From Sinimarinibacterium sp. NLF-5-8 (lineage in GTDB: Bacteria; Pseudomonadota; Gammaproteobacteria; Nevskiales; Nevskiaceae): 64,000 nt of DNA. Each line of letters begins with the position of its first letter. The stretch's first letter is position 1. The stretch is taken from NCBI RefSeq assembly GCF_010092425.1, contig NZ_CP048030.1, forward strand, positions 868,001-932,000, written 5' to 3'. The translations under genes were made by a program, and so were the position numbers. Positions 1 through 9,462 of this stretch are shown piece by piece. The notes beneath the pieces were generated by a model, which did not search any database, was not told where the DNA came from, and saw only the letters and a program-made list of their open reading frames with translations.

Positions 1-1
1 C

Positions 2-1330
2 GCGCCACGGGAGGACGCGCAATTTGCCAGCGTCTGCGCCGAAGTCCACACCGTTGTCGATGCCATGCGCGTCTTTTCTGCACAGGTTCGGGATGGCAGC
101 CTGCGCGGCGCTGATGGACGCGCGTTTACCGACGTGATCAATCTCGGCATTGGCGGTTCGGATTTGGGGCCGCGGATGGTCTGTGCGGCGCTGGCGGATG
201 ATCAGGATGGCCCGCGCGTCCATTTTGTCGCCAACGTTGACGGCGCCGAGCTGCATCCACTGCTCCAGCGCCTGGAGCCGGCCACCACACTGATCATTGT
301 CACCAGCAAATCCTTCACCACCCAGGAAACCATTGCCAACGCCAGGCGCGCACGGCAGTGGCTGGTGCAGGCGCTGGGCGAGTCGGCTGTGGCGGATCAC
401 TTTGTCGCGATATCGACCCACCACGCCGAGGTCGATGCCTTTGGCATTACGCGCGCGCGCACGTTCGGCTTCTGGGAGTGGGTGGGTGGGCGTTACTCGT
501 TGTGGAGCGCGGTCGGCTTGTCGATCATGCTGGCACTGGGCGCTGACAGATTTGATGCTTTGCGCGCAGGCGCCTATGCCATGGATCAGCACTTTCTGAC
601 CGCGCCGCATGCGCAAAATCTGCCGGTATTGCTGGGATTGCTCGGCGTCTGGAACCGTAATTTCTTGCGCTGTGACAGCCAGATCCTTGCCCCCTATGCC
701 CAACGGCTGGAAATGCTGGTGCCGTGGCTGCAACAACTGGAAATGGAATCCAACGGCAAAGGGGTTGACCGGAGCGGACATCCGGTGGCGTACGACACCA
801 CCCCTGCGTTGTGGGGCGGGATTGGCTGCAACGGTCAGCACGCCTATTTTCAGATGCTCCACCAGGGGCCGGCCATTCACGCGGTCGATTTTGTGCTGCC
901 GATCGCCGCGCGCCACCCCTATGCCGAAATGCATCAAATGCTCAAGGCCAATTGCCTTGCACAGTCCGCCGCTCTGATGCGTGGCAAAACCGCAGATGAA
1001 GTGCGCGCCGAGCTGCTGGCCAGCGGGATGGATGAAGCCGACATTCGCAAAGCGTTGCCCCACCGTGTTTTTGCCGGCAACCGCCCCAGCAATACCTTGC
1101 TGATGCCGCGATTGGACGCCTGGCATCTGGGCGCGCTGCTGGCGCTGTATGAACATCGCTGCTTTGTGCAAAGCGTACTGTGGAACATCAACCCGTTCGA
1201 TCAGTGGGGCGTTGAGCTTGGCAAGCAGCTGGCCAAGCAATTGCTGCGGCATGATCATCTGGCCGAAATGGACGCCTCAACCCGGGCGCTGGCCGCGCGC
1301 GTAGGATTATGGGGCAGCGGCTCGGACTGA
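2..1330 (+). CDS. pgi: Glucose-6-phosphate isomerase, 5'-truncated by the window edge
   Basis: Cytosolic enzyme interconverting glucose 6-phosphate and fructose 6-phosphate. The frame is open from base 2 without a start codon, so the true N-terminus lies upstream of the window. About 442 residues are visible against roughly 550 in full-length Pgi, so about the first 100 are missing. Seen directly: the sugar-phosphate-binding stretch NLGIGGSDLGP near visible residue 47, VTSKSFTTQET shortly after, the family signature GGRYSLWSAVGLS, and the C-terminal block WNINPFDQWGVELGKQL. An internal ATG at 65 is not the start because homology continues upstream of it. The next gene on this strand is 10 kb away, so pgi probably ends its transcription unit. 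A short inverted repeat around 1373-1395 could be part of its end but has no clear T-tract. Confidence 0.95.
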   Translation, partial: APREDAQFASVCAEVHTVVDAMRVFSAQVRDGSLRGADGRAFTDVINLGIGGSDLGPRMVCAALADDQDGPRVHFVANVDGAELHPLLQRLEPATTLIIVTSKSFTTQETIANARRARQWLVQALGESAVADHFVAISTHHAEVDAFGITRARTFGFWEWVGGRYSLWSAVGLSIMLALGADRFDALRAGAYAMDQHFLTAPHAQNLPVLLGLLGVWNRNFLRCDSQILAPYAQRLEMLVPWLQQLEMESNGKGVDRSGHPVAYDTTPALWGGIGCNGQHAYFQMLHQGPAIHAVDFVLPIAARHPYAEMHQMLKANCLAQSAALMRGKTADEVRAELLASGMDEADIRKALPHRVFAGNRPSNTLLMPRLDAWHLGALLALYEHRCFVQSVLWNINPFDQWGVELGKQLAKQLLRHDHLAEMDASTRALAARVGLWGSGSD

Positions 1331-1460
1331 GATCGCGATGATGCCAAAGCGTGAGTCGGGCAGATTCTGGCGCCTGTAGAGCCAGGCGGTTGTGCTTGAG
1401 GACTTTATCGGCGTGCCAAATCCAGCGTATCGATTCCGATACAGCCGACGATCCCTTATT

Positions 1461-1547
1461 TGGTGCTCGCGCCCGGAATCGAACCGGGACAGGCTTTCGC
1501 CCGAGGGATTTTAAGTCCCTTGCGTCTACCGATTCCGCCACACGAGC
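1461..1547 (-). tRNA. tRNA-Leu (anticodon UAA)
   Basis: Read on the minus strand this 87-base stretch folds as a class II tRNA. It has a 7-bp acceptor stem (GCTCGTG pairing with CGCGAGC), an anticodon stem GGGAC/ATCCC-type around a CTTAAAA loop giving anticodon TAA, a variable arm with GGGCGAAAGCCT, a T arm GGTTCGATTCC, and an encoded CCA at 1461-1463. The long variable arm plus TAA fixes Leu. A -10-like TATCAT lies upstream on the minus strand (bases 1579-1584), followed by a GC-rich discriminator typical of stable-RNA promoters, but no good -35 was found. Confidence 0.96.
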
Positions 1548-1631
1548 TTGGTTTTTATGGGGAACAATCGGGCGGCGGATGATAGCGTATTTGGTCGCTT
1601 CGGTGTTCTGTTGCGCCGCTGTTTCGCAGAT

Positions 1632-1666
1632 AAAAAATGTCCGCCAATGAAGCCATTGGCGGACAT
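1632..1666 (-). terminator. Rho-independent terminator of acnB
   Basis: Perfect 13-bp inverted repeat (1637-1649 with 1654-1666) around a 4-base loop. On the minus strand it is followed immediately by six T residues (1637-1632). It lies 45 bases past the acnB stop codon, in the right orientation for that gene. Confidence 0.93.
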
Positions 1667-1710
1667 GCGCAGCCTGGTTAAAACGACGCGATCGACGCGC
1701 GGTTTTTGCT

Positions 1711-4302
1711 TCAGGCGCCGACGGTCTTGGCAACCTCGACATACTCTTCGAGCTGGTCGAAGTTCATGTAGCGGTAGATCTGGTCGGCATTTTCGGTAAC
1801 CACACCGGTTTCGGTCAGGTATTCCTCGCGCGTGGGCAGGCGTCCCAGTTTGGAGGCCACCGCAGCCAGCTCGGCGGAGCCGAGGAAGATGTTGGTGTTT
1901 TTACCCAAGCGGTTGGGGAAGTTGCGGGTGGAGGTAGAGATGCCGGTGGCGCCTTCACGCATTTGCGCCTGGTTGCCCATGCACAGCGAGCAGCCCGGCA
2001 TTTCGGTGCGCGCGCCAGCAACGCCGAAGGTGTTGTAGGTGCCTTCCTTGACCAGCTCGGCCTGATCCATCTTGGTCGGCGGGGCGACCCACAGACGGGT
2101 GGCGAGGTCCTTTTTGCCTTCAAGGATTTTGCTGGCGGCGCGGAAGTGACCGATGTTGGTCATGCACGAGCCAATGAACGCTTCGTCGATCTTGGTGCCA
2201 GCGACGTCGGACAGGGTTTTGGCATCGTCCGGGTCGTTGGGGCAGCAGACGATCGGTTCGATGATTTCGTTCATGTCGATTTCGATCACGGCGGCGTATT
2301 CGGCGTCGGCATCGGCTTCCATCAGCTGCGGGTTGGCGAGCCAGGCCTGCATTTTCTGGATGCGGCGTTCGATGGTGCGCGCGTCTTTGTAGCCGTTGGC
2401 GATCATGTTCTTCAGCAGCACGATGTTGGAGTTGAGGTACTCGATGATCGGCTCTTTGTTGAGTTTGATCGTGCAACCGGCGGCGGAGCGCTCGGCGCTG
2501 GCGTCGGAGAGCTCAAAGGCTTGTTCCACCTTGAGGTTGGGCAGGCCTTCGATTTCTAAAATGCGGCCGGAGAAGATGTTTTTCTTGCCGGCCTTGGCAA
2601 CGGTGAGCAAACCGGCCTTGATCGCGTACAGCGGAATGGCGTGAACCAGGTCGCGCAGGGTAACGCCGGGCTGCATTTGACCCTTGAAGCGCACCAGCAC
2701 CGATTCCGGCATGTCCAGCGGCATCACGCCGGTGGCGGCGGCAAACGCGACCAGGCCGGAACCGGCCGGGAAGGAGATGCCGATGGGGAAGCGGGTGTGC
2801 GAGTCGCCGCCGGTGCCGACGGTGTCGGGCAGCAGCATGCGGTTGAGCCAGCTGTGGATGATGCCGTCGCCCGGACGCAGCGCCACGCCGCCACGGCTGC
2901 TCATGAACTCCGGCAGTTCGCGGTGGGTTTTGACGTCTACGGGCTTGGGATAGGCGGCGGTGTGGCAGAAGGACTGCATGACCAGGTCGGCAGAAAAGCC
3001 GAGGCAGGCGAGGTCTTTGAGCTCGTCGCGGGTCATCGGGCCGGTGGTGTCTTGCGAACCCACGGTGGTCATCTTCGGTTCGCAGTAGGTGCCGGCGCGG
3101 ATGCCTTTGCCCTCTGGTAGGCCGCAGGCGCGTCCCACCAGTTTTTGCGCCAGGGTGTAGCCCTTGCCGGTGTCTGCGGGGTCAACCGGCAGTTTGAATA
3201 CGCTGGACGTGCCCAGGCCGAGGTGTTCGCGCGCGCGCGCGGTCAGGCCACGGCCAATGATCAGGTTGATACGGCCACCGGCGCGCACTTCGTCGATCAG
3301 TACCGGGCTGCTGAGGGTGAAGGTGGCGATGACTTCGCCGTTTTTCTCAACCTTGCCGTCGTAGGGGAAGACGTCGATGACGTCGCCCATGTCCATTTTC
3401 GACACGTCCACTTCGATCGGCAGGGCGCCGGAGTCTTCCATGGTGTTGAAGAAAATCGGTGCGATCTTGCCGCCGAGCACCACGCCGCCAAAGCGTTTGT
3501 TGGGCACAAACGGGATGTCTTCGCCCGTGCCCCACAGCACGCTGTTGGTGGCCGATTTGCGTGAGGAGCCGGTGCCGACCACGTCACCGACGTAGGCAAT
3601 GGTGTGGCCTTTTTTCTTCAGGTCTTCGATGAACTGGATCGGGCCGCGCTTGCTGTCTTCTTCAGGCTGGAACGCCGCATCGGGGCGCGCCATTTTGAGC
3701 ATGGCGAGGTAGTGCAGCGGGATGTCAGGACGGCTCCAGGCATCGGGTGCGGGCGACAGATCGTCGGTGTTGGTTTCGCCGGGCACCTTGAAGACGGTGG
3801 TGGTGATTTTTTGCGGCACTTCGGGACGCGCGGTGAACCACTCGGCGTCGGCCCAGGATTGGATCACGGCCTTGGCGTTGGCGCTGCCATTTTTGGCCAG
3901 CTCGGCAACGTCGTGGAAAAAGTCAAACATCAGCAGCGTGTGCTTGAGCGCATGGGCGGCGATGGTGCCGACTTCGGCGTCGTCGATCAGGTCAATCAGC
4001 GGCTTGACGTTGTAACCGCCGAGCATGGTGCCGAGCAGTTCGGTGGCTTTGGCGCGCGAGATGAGGTCAACCTTGAGTTCGCCATCGGCCACAACTGCCA
4101 AGAAGGAGGCTTTGACTTTGGCTGCATCGTCCACGCCGGGCGGCACGCGATGGATGAGCAGGTCGAGCAGAAACTCGGCCTCGCCTGCGGGCGGGTTTTT
4201 GATCAGCTCGATGACATCGGCGGTTTGCTGCGCGGTCAGAGGCAGGGGCGGGATGCCCAGCGCAGCGCGCTCGGCAACATGTTGGCGATAGGCTTGCAAC
4301 AT
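1711..4302 (-). CDS. acnB: Aconitate hydratase B (bifunctional aconitase/2-methylisocitrate dehydratase)
   Basis: TCA-cycle enzyme isomerising citrate to isocitrate through a [4Fe-4S] cluster, cytosolic. The 863-residue product matches the usual AcnB length. Domain order is the AcnB one: N-terminal HEAT-like domain, then the swivel domain, then the catalytic region. The three predicted cluster cysteines are visible: C713 in [10 protein letters not shown] and C771/C774 in GCSLCMGNQ. The start was set at the ATG at 4302 ([16 protein letters not shown]) because this is where AcnB homologues begin. An in-frame ATG at 4356 would add an unrelated 18-residue tail. A weak GGAA lies about 11 bases upstream. 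It is downstream of mnmA on the same strand but separated from it by a terminator-like hairpin, so it probably has its own promoter in 4303-4395. Confidence 0.96.
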   Translation of the reverse strand: MLQAYRQHVAERAALGIPPLPLTAQQTADVIELIKNPPAGEAEFLLDLLIHRVPPGVDDAAKVKASFLAVVADGELKVDLISRAKATELLGTMLGGYNVKPLIDLIDDAEVGTIAAHALKHTLLMFDFFHDVAELAKNGSANAKAVIQSWADAEWFTARPEVPQKITTTVFKVPGETNTDDLSPAPDAWSRPDIPLHYLAMLKMARPDAAFQPEEDSKRGPIQFIEDLKKKGHTIAYVGDVVGTGSSRKSATNSVLWGTGEDIPFVPNKRFGGVVLGGKIAPIFFNTMEDSGALPIEVDVSKMDMGDVIDVFPYDGKVEKNGEVIATFTLSSPVLIDEVRAGGRINLIIGRGLTARAREHLGLGTSSVFKLPVDPADTGKGYTLAQKLVGRACGLPEGKGIRAGTYCEPKMTTVGSQDTTGPMTRDELKDLACLGFSADLVMQSFCHTAAYPKPVDVKTHRELPEFMSSRGGVALRPGDGIIHSWLNRMLLPDTVGTGGDSHTRFPIGISFPAGSGLVAFAAATGVMPLDMPESVLVRFKGQMQPGVTLRDLVHAIPLYAIKAGLLTVAKAGKKNIFSGRILEIEGLPNLKVEQAFELSDASAERSAAGCTIKLNKEPIIEYLNSNIVLLKNMIANGYKDARTIERRIQKMQAWLANPQLMEADADAEYAAVIEIDMNEIIEPIVCCPNDPDDAKTLSDVAGTKIDEAFIGSCMTNIGHFRAASKILEGKKDLATRLWVAPPTKMDQAELVKEGTYNTFGVAGARTEMPGCSLCMGNQAQMREGATGISTSTRNFPNRLGKNTNIFLGSAELAAVASKLGRLPTREEYLTETGVVTENADQIYRYMNFDQLEEYVEVAKTVGA

Positions 4303-4395
4303 AAATTTCACGTTCCGGTTGAATGTGGACGAAAACCGCTTGCGCGTAGCGATCAAGCCGCTGCGGCATGAATTGGATTTAAACGGGGTAAAACC

Positions 4396-4417
4396 AAAAA
4401 ACGGGCTAATGCGCCCG
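4396..4417 (-). terminator. Probable terminator of the gsp-nudJ-mnmA transcript
   Basis: On the minus strand CGGGC-GCATTA-GCCCG (4417-4402) is followed by six T residues (4401-4396). The stem is only 5 bp but the T-tract is clean, and it sits 70 bases past the mnmA stop. A second short hairpin (GGGGCA/TGCCCC, near 4434-4448) lies just before it without a T-tract. Confidence 0.6.
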
Positions 4418-4486
4418 ATATTTTAGCATTGATAGGGGCAAACTGCCCCGTCTGAAGTGCGCGCGCGGGCGTGATCCGGCGCCGCC

Positions 4487-5569
4487 TTAGCCGACCGTGT
4501 GCACCTGGCTGATTTCACCGCCGCCGACGCAGCGCGCGCCGTCGTAGAGCACGCAAAACTGGCCATCTACGGCCGCGCGCTGCGGCGTGTCAAAAATCAC
4601 CCGCCAACCGTCGGCTTCGGGAGTAACGGTGCAGGGGGCCAGTGCCGCACGGTGACGAATCCGCGCCAGCAGTTTTTGATTCGGCTCAATCGCAGCCAAG
4701 GCATTAAATGGCGCCGCGCGCAGGCTGGTCGCCATCAGGCGCGGGTGTTGCGCGTCTTGGGCCACCAACAAGGCTTTGCGCGCAGGGTCTTTGCCGATGA
4801 CGTACCACGGCGCATCAATGCCGGTTTTGGTGCCGCCAATGCCCAGACCCCGGCGCTGGCCCAGGGTGTAGTACATCAGCCCTTGATGCTGACCCACGGT
4901 GTTGCCGTCCGCATCCACAATCGGCCCCGGATCGGGCTTGAGGTAGTGGGCCAAAAAGCTGCGAAACTCACGCTCGCCAATAAAACAAATGCCGGTGGAA
5001 TCTTTTTTGCGGTGGACGCCCAGCCCGGCGCGGGTGGCGATGGCGCGCACTTCGGGTTTGGTGAGATCGCCCAGCGGAAACAGCACGCGCTCAAATTGCG
5101 CGGGCGTCACGCCGGCTAAAAAGTAGGTTTGATCTTTGTTGTCATCGGCTGCGCGCAGCAGTTGCGCGCCGTCTGCGGCGTGGGCAATGCGCGCGTAATG
5201 GCCGGTGGCGATCCAGTCCGCGCCGAGGCGCAGGGCGTAATCGCGAAATGGCAAAAACTTCACTTCACGATTGCACAGCACATCAGGGTTCGGCGTTTTT
5301 CCGGCAGCGTAATCCGCCAGAAACTGATCGAACACGCGCGCGCGGTATTCGGCAGAAAAATCCACGCGGTGCAGCGGAATATCCAGTTCTTCACAGACCT
5401 GGCGCGCGTCCTGGAAGTCATCGGCGGCGCTGCAATAACCGGCTTCGTCCTCAGTCCAGTTGACCATGAACAGGCCAGAGACGCGGTAGCCCTGTTCTTT
5501 GAGCAGGTAAGCGGTGACGGAGGAATCGACGCCACCCGACATGCCCACAATGACGTGTGCTGCGCTCAT
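4487..5569 (-). CDS. mnmA: tRNA-specific 2-thiouridylase MnmA
   Basis: Adds sulfur to uridine 34 of tRNA-Lys, -Glu and -Gln, the s2 part of mnm5s2U, using ATP activation and a persulfide relay. 360 residues, normal length. Seen: the PP-loop ATP-pyrophosphatase motif GMSGGVDSSV at residues 9-18; the two catalytic cysteines C99 (DVLCNREVKF) and C195 (STGICFIGER); the tRNA-binding DNKDQTYFL stretch. The start ATG overlaps the nudJ stop by 4 bases (ATGA type), indicating translational coupling. The nudJ-mnmA adjacency is the same as in E. coli and many other gammaproteobacteria. Confidence 0.96.
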   Translation of the reverse strand: MSAAHVIVGMSGGVDSSVTAYLLKEQGYRVSGLFMVNWTEDEAGYCSAADDFQDARQVCEELDIPLHRVDFSAEYRARVFDQFLADYAAGKTPNPDVLCNREVKFLPFRDYALRLGADWIATGHYARIAHAADGAQLLRAADDNKDQTYFLAGVTPAQFERVLFPLGDLTKPEVRAIATRAGLGVHRKKDSTGICFIGEREFRSFLAHYLKPDPGPIVDADGNTVGQHQGLMYYTLGQRRGLGIGGTKTGIDAPWYVIGKDPARKALLVAQDAQHPRLMATSLRAAPFNALAAIEPNQKLLARIRHRAALAPCTVTPEADGWRVIFDTPQRAAVDGQFCVLYDGARCVGGGEISQVHTVG

Positions 5570-6006
5570 AGATGCTTGATGAAATCCAGCGGAAAACGCC
5601 GCCCGGCGAGGTAGTCATCCACGCATTGCAGCAGCTTGGGGCTGCGATGGCGCGCGCGCGCGGCGAGCAGCTCATCGCGGCTCATCCATAGCGCGCGCTC
5701 AATGTCTTGATCCAACTGCACGTCATTGCGCAATCGGATGGCGCGCGCGACAAAGGCGATGCGGATAAAGCCGTAATCCAGGTGTTCGGGGTCGGTGTGA
5801 TACAGCCCCAGCACATGCGTGGGCTGCACTTCCCAGCAGGTTTCTTCCAGGGTTTCGCGCACCGCGGCTTCAACCAGGGTTTCGCCGTTTTCCCAGTGTC
5901 CGGCGGGCTGGTTGAGCATCAGTTGGCCGTTGATGCGTTCTTCAACGGTCAAAAAACGGCCTTCTCGTTCCACGACGCAGGCCACCGTGGTGTGAATGGC
6001 TTTCAA
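5566..6006 (-). CDS. nudJ: Nudix hydrolase, NudJ-like
   Basis: Predicted phosphohydrolase of the NudJ (YmfB) type, known in E. coli to act on HMP-PP, thiamine-PP and nucleoside triphosphates. 146 residues form a single Nudix domain. The Nudix box lies at residues 36-58 (GHWENGETLVEAAVRETLEE then TCW). The invariant Gly near its end is Cys here (C57), while the catalytic REXXEE core is intact, so activity is probably kept. It overlaps gspN by 4 bases upstream and mnmA by 4 downstream, so it sits inside one tight transcript joining type II secretion genes to tRNA modification. Function is by homology and synteny only. Confidence 0.88.
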   Translation of the reverse strand: MKAIHTTVACVVEREGRFLTVEERINGQLMLNQPAGHWENGETLVEAAVRETLEETCWEVQPTHVLGLYHTDPEHLDYGFIRIAFVARAIRLRNDVQLDQDIERALWMSRDELLAARARHRSPKLLQCVDDYLAGRRFPLDFIKHL

Positions 6007-6833
6007 TTCAGATCGATCAGGGTTTGAGTCTTGTTTTGATCCGGCGCTGGCGATGCTGGCGCGGTGTTGCGGTCGGCGGCGGCCTGTCCGTTGTTTTTGA
6101 GGGTGTAGAACCCTTCGGCATCGGGGCGGCCCAGTTGCGTCAGCAAGTTGACGACCATCGGCGGGGCATCCGCGCGCGCGCGCAGTTGCAGATCGAGCGA
6201 ATAGCTGCGGTCGGCTTGTACGCGCGCGCTGCCGCGCACGTCCAGTGCGCCCTTGAGGCTTTTGATGTCGGCAACGATGGCGTCGCCGTCGGTACTGATC
6301 TGGGCTTCAAAGTCGCCGAGAACGGTGGGCGCGCCCAGTGTCCACGCCAGATCCAGCAATTGCAGTTGCCCCTGCGCCTGTTGCGGCCAGCCCTGGCGCA
6401 AGTGCAGCTGGCTGAGATTGAGTCCCAGCTGTGCGTTGACAGGGATGAAACTTTGCCCGGCCAGTGCCGCCAGGCTACGCAGATCGCCGCTGGCACGCAG
6501 ATCGCTGAAAAATTGTCCGGCCAAGCCCTGGGCGATGACGCCATCAACTCGCAGCGGCGGCTGTGTGCTGCGCACATGTGCGCCGACGCGTGCCTTGAGC
6601 AGTTCCAGTGGTGCAAATGACCATTGCAGCTCATCGACGACGGGGCGTTCCTGATAGGCAATGCGCGCGGCCTGGCCTTTGAAAAGGGTGCCATCCAGAC
6701 CGCTGATGTGTACCGGCGCATTGGCCAGTCTGGGGGCAATCCAGGCATGCAGCGTGGCAACCGGCGCGTGGACGACAAGGCCGATGATGAAAACGAAAAC
6801 ACCCAGAGTGAGCAATCGCAGAGGTTTGTTCAT
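6003..6833 (-). CDS. gspN: Type II secretion system protein N
   Basis: Inner-membrane/periplasmic accessory component of type II secretion, present in only some systems. 276 residues: a short cytoplasmic N-terminus, one hydrophobic segment at about residues 8-25, then a mainly beta-rich periplasmic domain with the family-typical GLDGTLFKGQA segment near residue 45. The C-terminal tail is Pro/Ala/Asn-rich. It begins 6 bases after the gspM stop and overlaps nudJ by 4 bases. Sequence conservation in this family is low; the call rests on the N-terminal pattern and on being last in a gspG-N series. Confidence 0.85.
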   Translation of the reverse strand: MNKPLRLLTLGVFVFIIGLVVHAPVATLHAWIAPRLANAPVHISGLDGTLFKGQAARIAYQERPVVDELQWSFAPLELLKARVGAHVRSTQPPLRVDGVIAQGLAGQFFSDLRASGDLRSLAALAGQSFIPVNAQLGLNLSQLHLRQGWPQQAQGQLQLLDLAWTLGAPTVLGDFEAQISTDGDAIVADIKSLKGALDVRGSARVQADRSYSLDLQLRARADAPPMVVNLLTQLGRPDAEGFYTLKNNGQAAADRNTAPASPAPDQNKTQTLIDLN

Positions 6834-6839
6834 GGCCGC

Positions 6840-7334
6840 TTATCCACGAACCAGGCTGAGGCGAATGTTGACCAGCCCAGTGGCACTGCCGCGTTCGATT
6901 TCGGTACTGTCGGCATGGATTGCGTAACGGTTCTGCAGCTCGCCAAGCCAGCGCAGGACGTTGTCGAACGGGACATCGTCGATCCAGATTTTGACCTCCT
7001 TATCCCCTTCGGGCTGCACCCGTGAAGGTGCCTTGCCGAGCGTGGCCGAGCGGCTGGTCTGATCCACGGCGGTGAGCAAAGAAGTGCTGCGATCCAGCTG
7101 ACGGCCATTTGCCGAGCCGCGAACGAGGGCGGCGGCTTCTTCGATGCGGGTGGCGGTGGCGCGCGCGCGCGCCAGCGCGGCCTGGCTTTGTGCGTACTGG
7201 CGGGTCAGCGGTTGCCATGCCAGTGAGTAGAGCAGGGTCGTGATGACGAAGACACCGCCGAGCAGCACGATCAGGCGCTCGCGTGGCGTCAGTTGCAGCA
7301 GAGCCTGCTGCAGATTGTCGATGATGTCTTTCAT
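6840..7334 (-). CDS. gspM: Type II secretion system protein M
   Basis: Inner-membrane scaffold protein that pairs with GspL and helps link the secretion ATPase to the pseudopilus. The start was placed at the ATG at 7334 (MKDIIDNLQQALLQLTPRER), giving 164 residues, the usual GspM size, and a 4-base overlap with gspL. A start further upstream would run deep into gspL. Residues about 21-39 form the single membrane segment (LIVLLGGVFVITTLLY), followed by a coiled-coil-prone stretch rich in Ala/Arg/Glu and a ferredoxin-like periplasmic domain. The TPRERLIV motif just before the membrane segment is typical of GspM. Confidence 0.92.
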   Translation of the reverse strand: MKDIIDNLQQALLQLTPRERLIVLLGGVFVITTLLYSLAWQPLTRQYAQSQAALARARATATRIEEAAALVRGSANGRQLDRSTSLLTAVDQTSRSATLGKAPSRVQPEGDKEVKIWIDDVPFDNVLRWLGELQNRYAIHADSTEIERGSATGLVNIRLSLVRG

Positions 7335-8533
7335 GCGGCAACCAGTTTGATGCGGATCTGTACGCCGCGATCGCCCGCGTTGGCAGACTGGACTTCCATC
7401 TGCGCCGCGCGTGGCGTCTCGAACCATTTCTTGAGCTGTTCAACGGCTTGCAGGCTGCTGGCGTTGAGGCTGACGTACAGCGCCCCTTCGCGCAGCTGCA
7501 TGGCCTGCAGGGTCAACCCGGGCACGCCGGTCATGGCCTCGGCGGTCACGCCCACCAGCGGCAATAACATGCCCTGTGCCGTGCCGTTGCTCAGCAAGGC
7601 CATTTGCTGCCCCAGCTGCGCATCCAGATCAACGATGCGGGTCTCTGCCGGAAAAATCTGCTGATAACGTTTCTGGTTGGCTGCCGTTTGCGACCGCACC
7701 TGCTGCTTGAGTTGATGAGCCTGCACGCCATACAGCGCCGCACCCATCAGCCCCACACCGGCCAGCAAAGCCGCGGCAGGCAGCCACGGCTTGAGCCATT
7801 TGATGCCGTCCTGTCCCGGTGCAAAATCGCCTTGCAGCAGATTGATGGCGGTCTCGGGCGTGTAATTCTGCAACAGCACTTCCAGCGGGTCGGAAAAACC
7901 CGACAAGGGTTCTACCGTGGCGTCCAGGGTGCTGGGGTCAAACGTTTGGTTGCGTGGCACGATCACGCGCAGGGTGCGCTGCTTGTCCGGATCGCTGAGT
8001 TGCAGACACAGCGGCAGGTCGTCGCGCAGGCAGCTCAGTCCCTGATAAGCCGAAGTTCGCAGCAGAACATCCTGGGCCTCAACGAGCAGCACCATTTGTT
8101 CATCGCCAGGTACCGGCAGGGCCAGAAGATCGGGGATCAGGGCATCTGCGCGGACACCGTATTGAGCCAGTCGTTCAACGTAAGCGGCCAGTGTGCTTTG
8201 CCTGATCGCGGCCAGGGGCCAGCCGGAGGGCTGTTTGCTGCCGATCGCAAAGTGCAGGGCATCGACGTCATCGGCAAGCTGGTCTTCCAGGGCGAACGGC
8301 GCCGCCAGAAGTGCCTTGCTGCGTTGGCGCGCGGGCAGTTCCATGCAGGTCAGATGAACATCCGCACCGGGGATGAACCCCACCACGCGCCGCCCTGCGG
8401 CCTGTTCCAGAACCGTTTCCAGCGGCGCATGCGCAACGTCGAACGACACCGCCGCGCTGTCGCCGGCGATGCAATAGGCGACGGACGATGGAGTATCGAG
8501 GCCGCGCAATCGAAAATAGAGTGTTTCGCGCAC
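7331..8533 (-). CDS. gspL: Type II secretion system protein L
   Basis: Bitopic inner-membrane protein whose cytoplasmic actin-like domain binds the GspE ATPase and whose periplasmic domain pairs with GspM. 400 residues. Cytoplasmic part about 1-245 includes the typical stretch ALLAAPFALEDQLADDVDALHF. The membrane segment is near 248-268 (LPAAALLAGVGLMGAALYGV) and the periplasmic ferredoxin-like domain follows. The start is GTG, overlapping the gspK TAG stop by one base. GspE itself is not in the window, so the binding partner must be encoded elsewhere. Confidence 0.93.
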   Translation of the reverse strand: MRETLYFRLRGLDTPSSVAYCIAGDSAAVSFDVAHAPLETVLEQAAGRRVVGFIPGADVHLTCMELPARQRSKALLAAPFALEDQLADDVDALHFAIGSKQPSGWPLAAIRQSTLAAYVERLAQYGVRADALIPDLLALPVPGDEQMVLLVEAQDVLLRTSAYQGLSCLRDDLPLCLQLSDPDKQRTLRVIVPRNQTFDPSTLDATVEPLSGFSDPLEVLLQNYTPETAINLLQGDFAPGQDGIKWLKPWLPAAALLAGVGLMGAALYGVQAHQLKQQVRSQTAANQKRYQQIFPAETRIVDLDAQLGQQMALLSNGTAQGMLLPLVGVTAEAMTGVPGLTLQAMQLREGALYVSLNASSLQAVEQLKKWFETPRAAQMEVQSANAGDRGVQIRIKLVAA

Positions 8534-9462
8534 TAGGGTGTATTCAGGCTACGAGCAAAGATGGCGGGCTGGCCGCCAGTGGGGCGAAAGAACGAACTAT
8601 ACAGGGCAACTCGGCCACTGCCTATCAGGACCTCGGCACGCAGCATGAAAAACTGGCTGTTGGTGGCCAACATCTGATTGGGCACGTCGCTGGCGGTGAA
8701 AACGCCCTGGTTGATCAGATCTTGCAGGTTTTCGGCTGGTTTTTGTTCACGTTGCCTGATGAACTCCTCAAGCGCCGGGCGCGGTTCCGACACCAGGGCG
8801 GTGAGCACAACCGGCTCGGCGGTGTTGACATTGATCGGTGTGGGGATCACCGGCAGGGCGGTGACGTATTGAGCGATTGCGGTGTAGAGCTTGGGTGTGA
8901 TGCCGCGGATTGCCAACAGTTCGGAGGGGCTGCTCAGCAGCCGGTTGGCGGTGCGGTAGGGCGGATCAAGCCGCAGGTAGTCGTTATCTTCGGCGCCATC
9001 GGCGCCGGTGGGCTGGCTGTCTGAATCGATCCAGTCGCGGATACTGGCCGCCAGCGCGCGCGCCTGATATTCCTCGGCGACTTCGAGATGCCGGAGCAGG
9101 CGCACCCATACACCCACATGGCGCTCGTATTCTTCCAGGTTTTCGACGCCCAGATTGTTCAGGTTGAAACGCCCCTGCAGGTCGATGATCGAACCGCGCG
9201 CCATGCCCTCGTCGATCGGCAGCATGATTTCCTGACGTGCGTCGGTGCGATTGAAGTCGAGGTCGCGCGCGAGCATCGATTGAACCCAGGCTTCAATGCC
9301 ATTGGCATACCACCAGCCCAGTTCCGAGTCCTGCAGATTGGCGGTGCGCCGGATCGCCAGGTTTGCCGAAACCAGGATCGCCGTTGAGGCAATGGCGGCC
9401 AGCGCAACCACCAGAATCGCCGTGATCAGCGCCACCCCGCGATGTTTGCCGGGGCGCTTCAA
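8533..9462 (-). CDS. gspK: Type II secretion minor pseudopilin GspK
   Basis: Largest minor pseudopilin, thought to sit at the pseudopilus tip with GspI and GspJ. 309 residues. A short basic leader MKRPGKHRG precedes a prepilin-peptidase site and the hydrophobic helix VALITAILVVALAAIASTA. As in other GspK proteins the residue after Gly is Val/Met-like and the usual Glu at +5 is absent. The large globular domain contains the conserved NLNNLGV region and INVNTA near the C-terminal helix-hairpin-helix-like part. It overlaps gspJ by 4 bases and gspL by 1. Confidence 0.94.
   Translation of the reverse strand: MKRPGKHRGVALITAILVVALAAIASTAILVSANLAIRRTANLQDSELGWWYANGIEAWVQSMLARDLDFNRTDARQEIMLPIDEGMARGSIIDLQGRFNLNNLGVENLEEYERHVGVWVRLLRHLEVAEEYQARALAASIRDWIDSDSQPTGADGAEDNDYLRLDPPYRTANRLLSSPSELLAIRGITPKLYTAIAQYVTALPVIPTPINVNTAEPVVLTALVSEPRPALEEFIRQREQKPAENLQDLINQGVFTASDVPNQMLATNSQFFMLRAEVLIGSGRVALYSSFFRPTGGQPAIFARSLNTP

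Noticed and set aside
1461-1547. tRNA-Leu as a possible integration site for an island
   Set aside because: No integrase, no direct repeat of the tRNA 3' end and no foreign-looking segment nearby; both neighbours are core genes.
1188-1742. Minus-strand frame (184 codons) running over the tRNA-Leu
   Set aside because: It contains the whole tRNA gene and the ends of pgi and acnB; it cannot be a protein gene.
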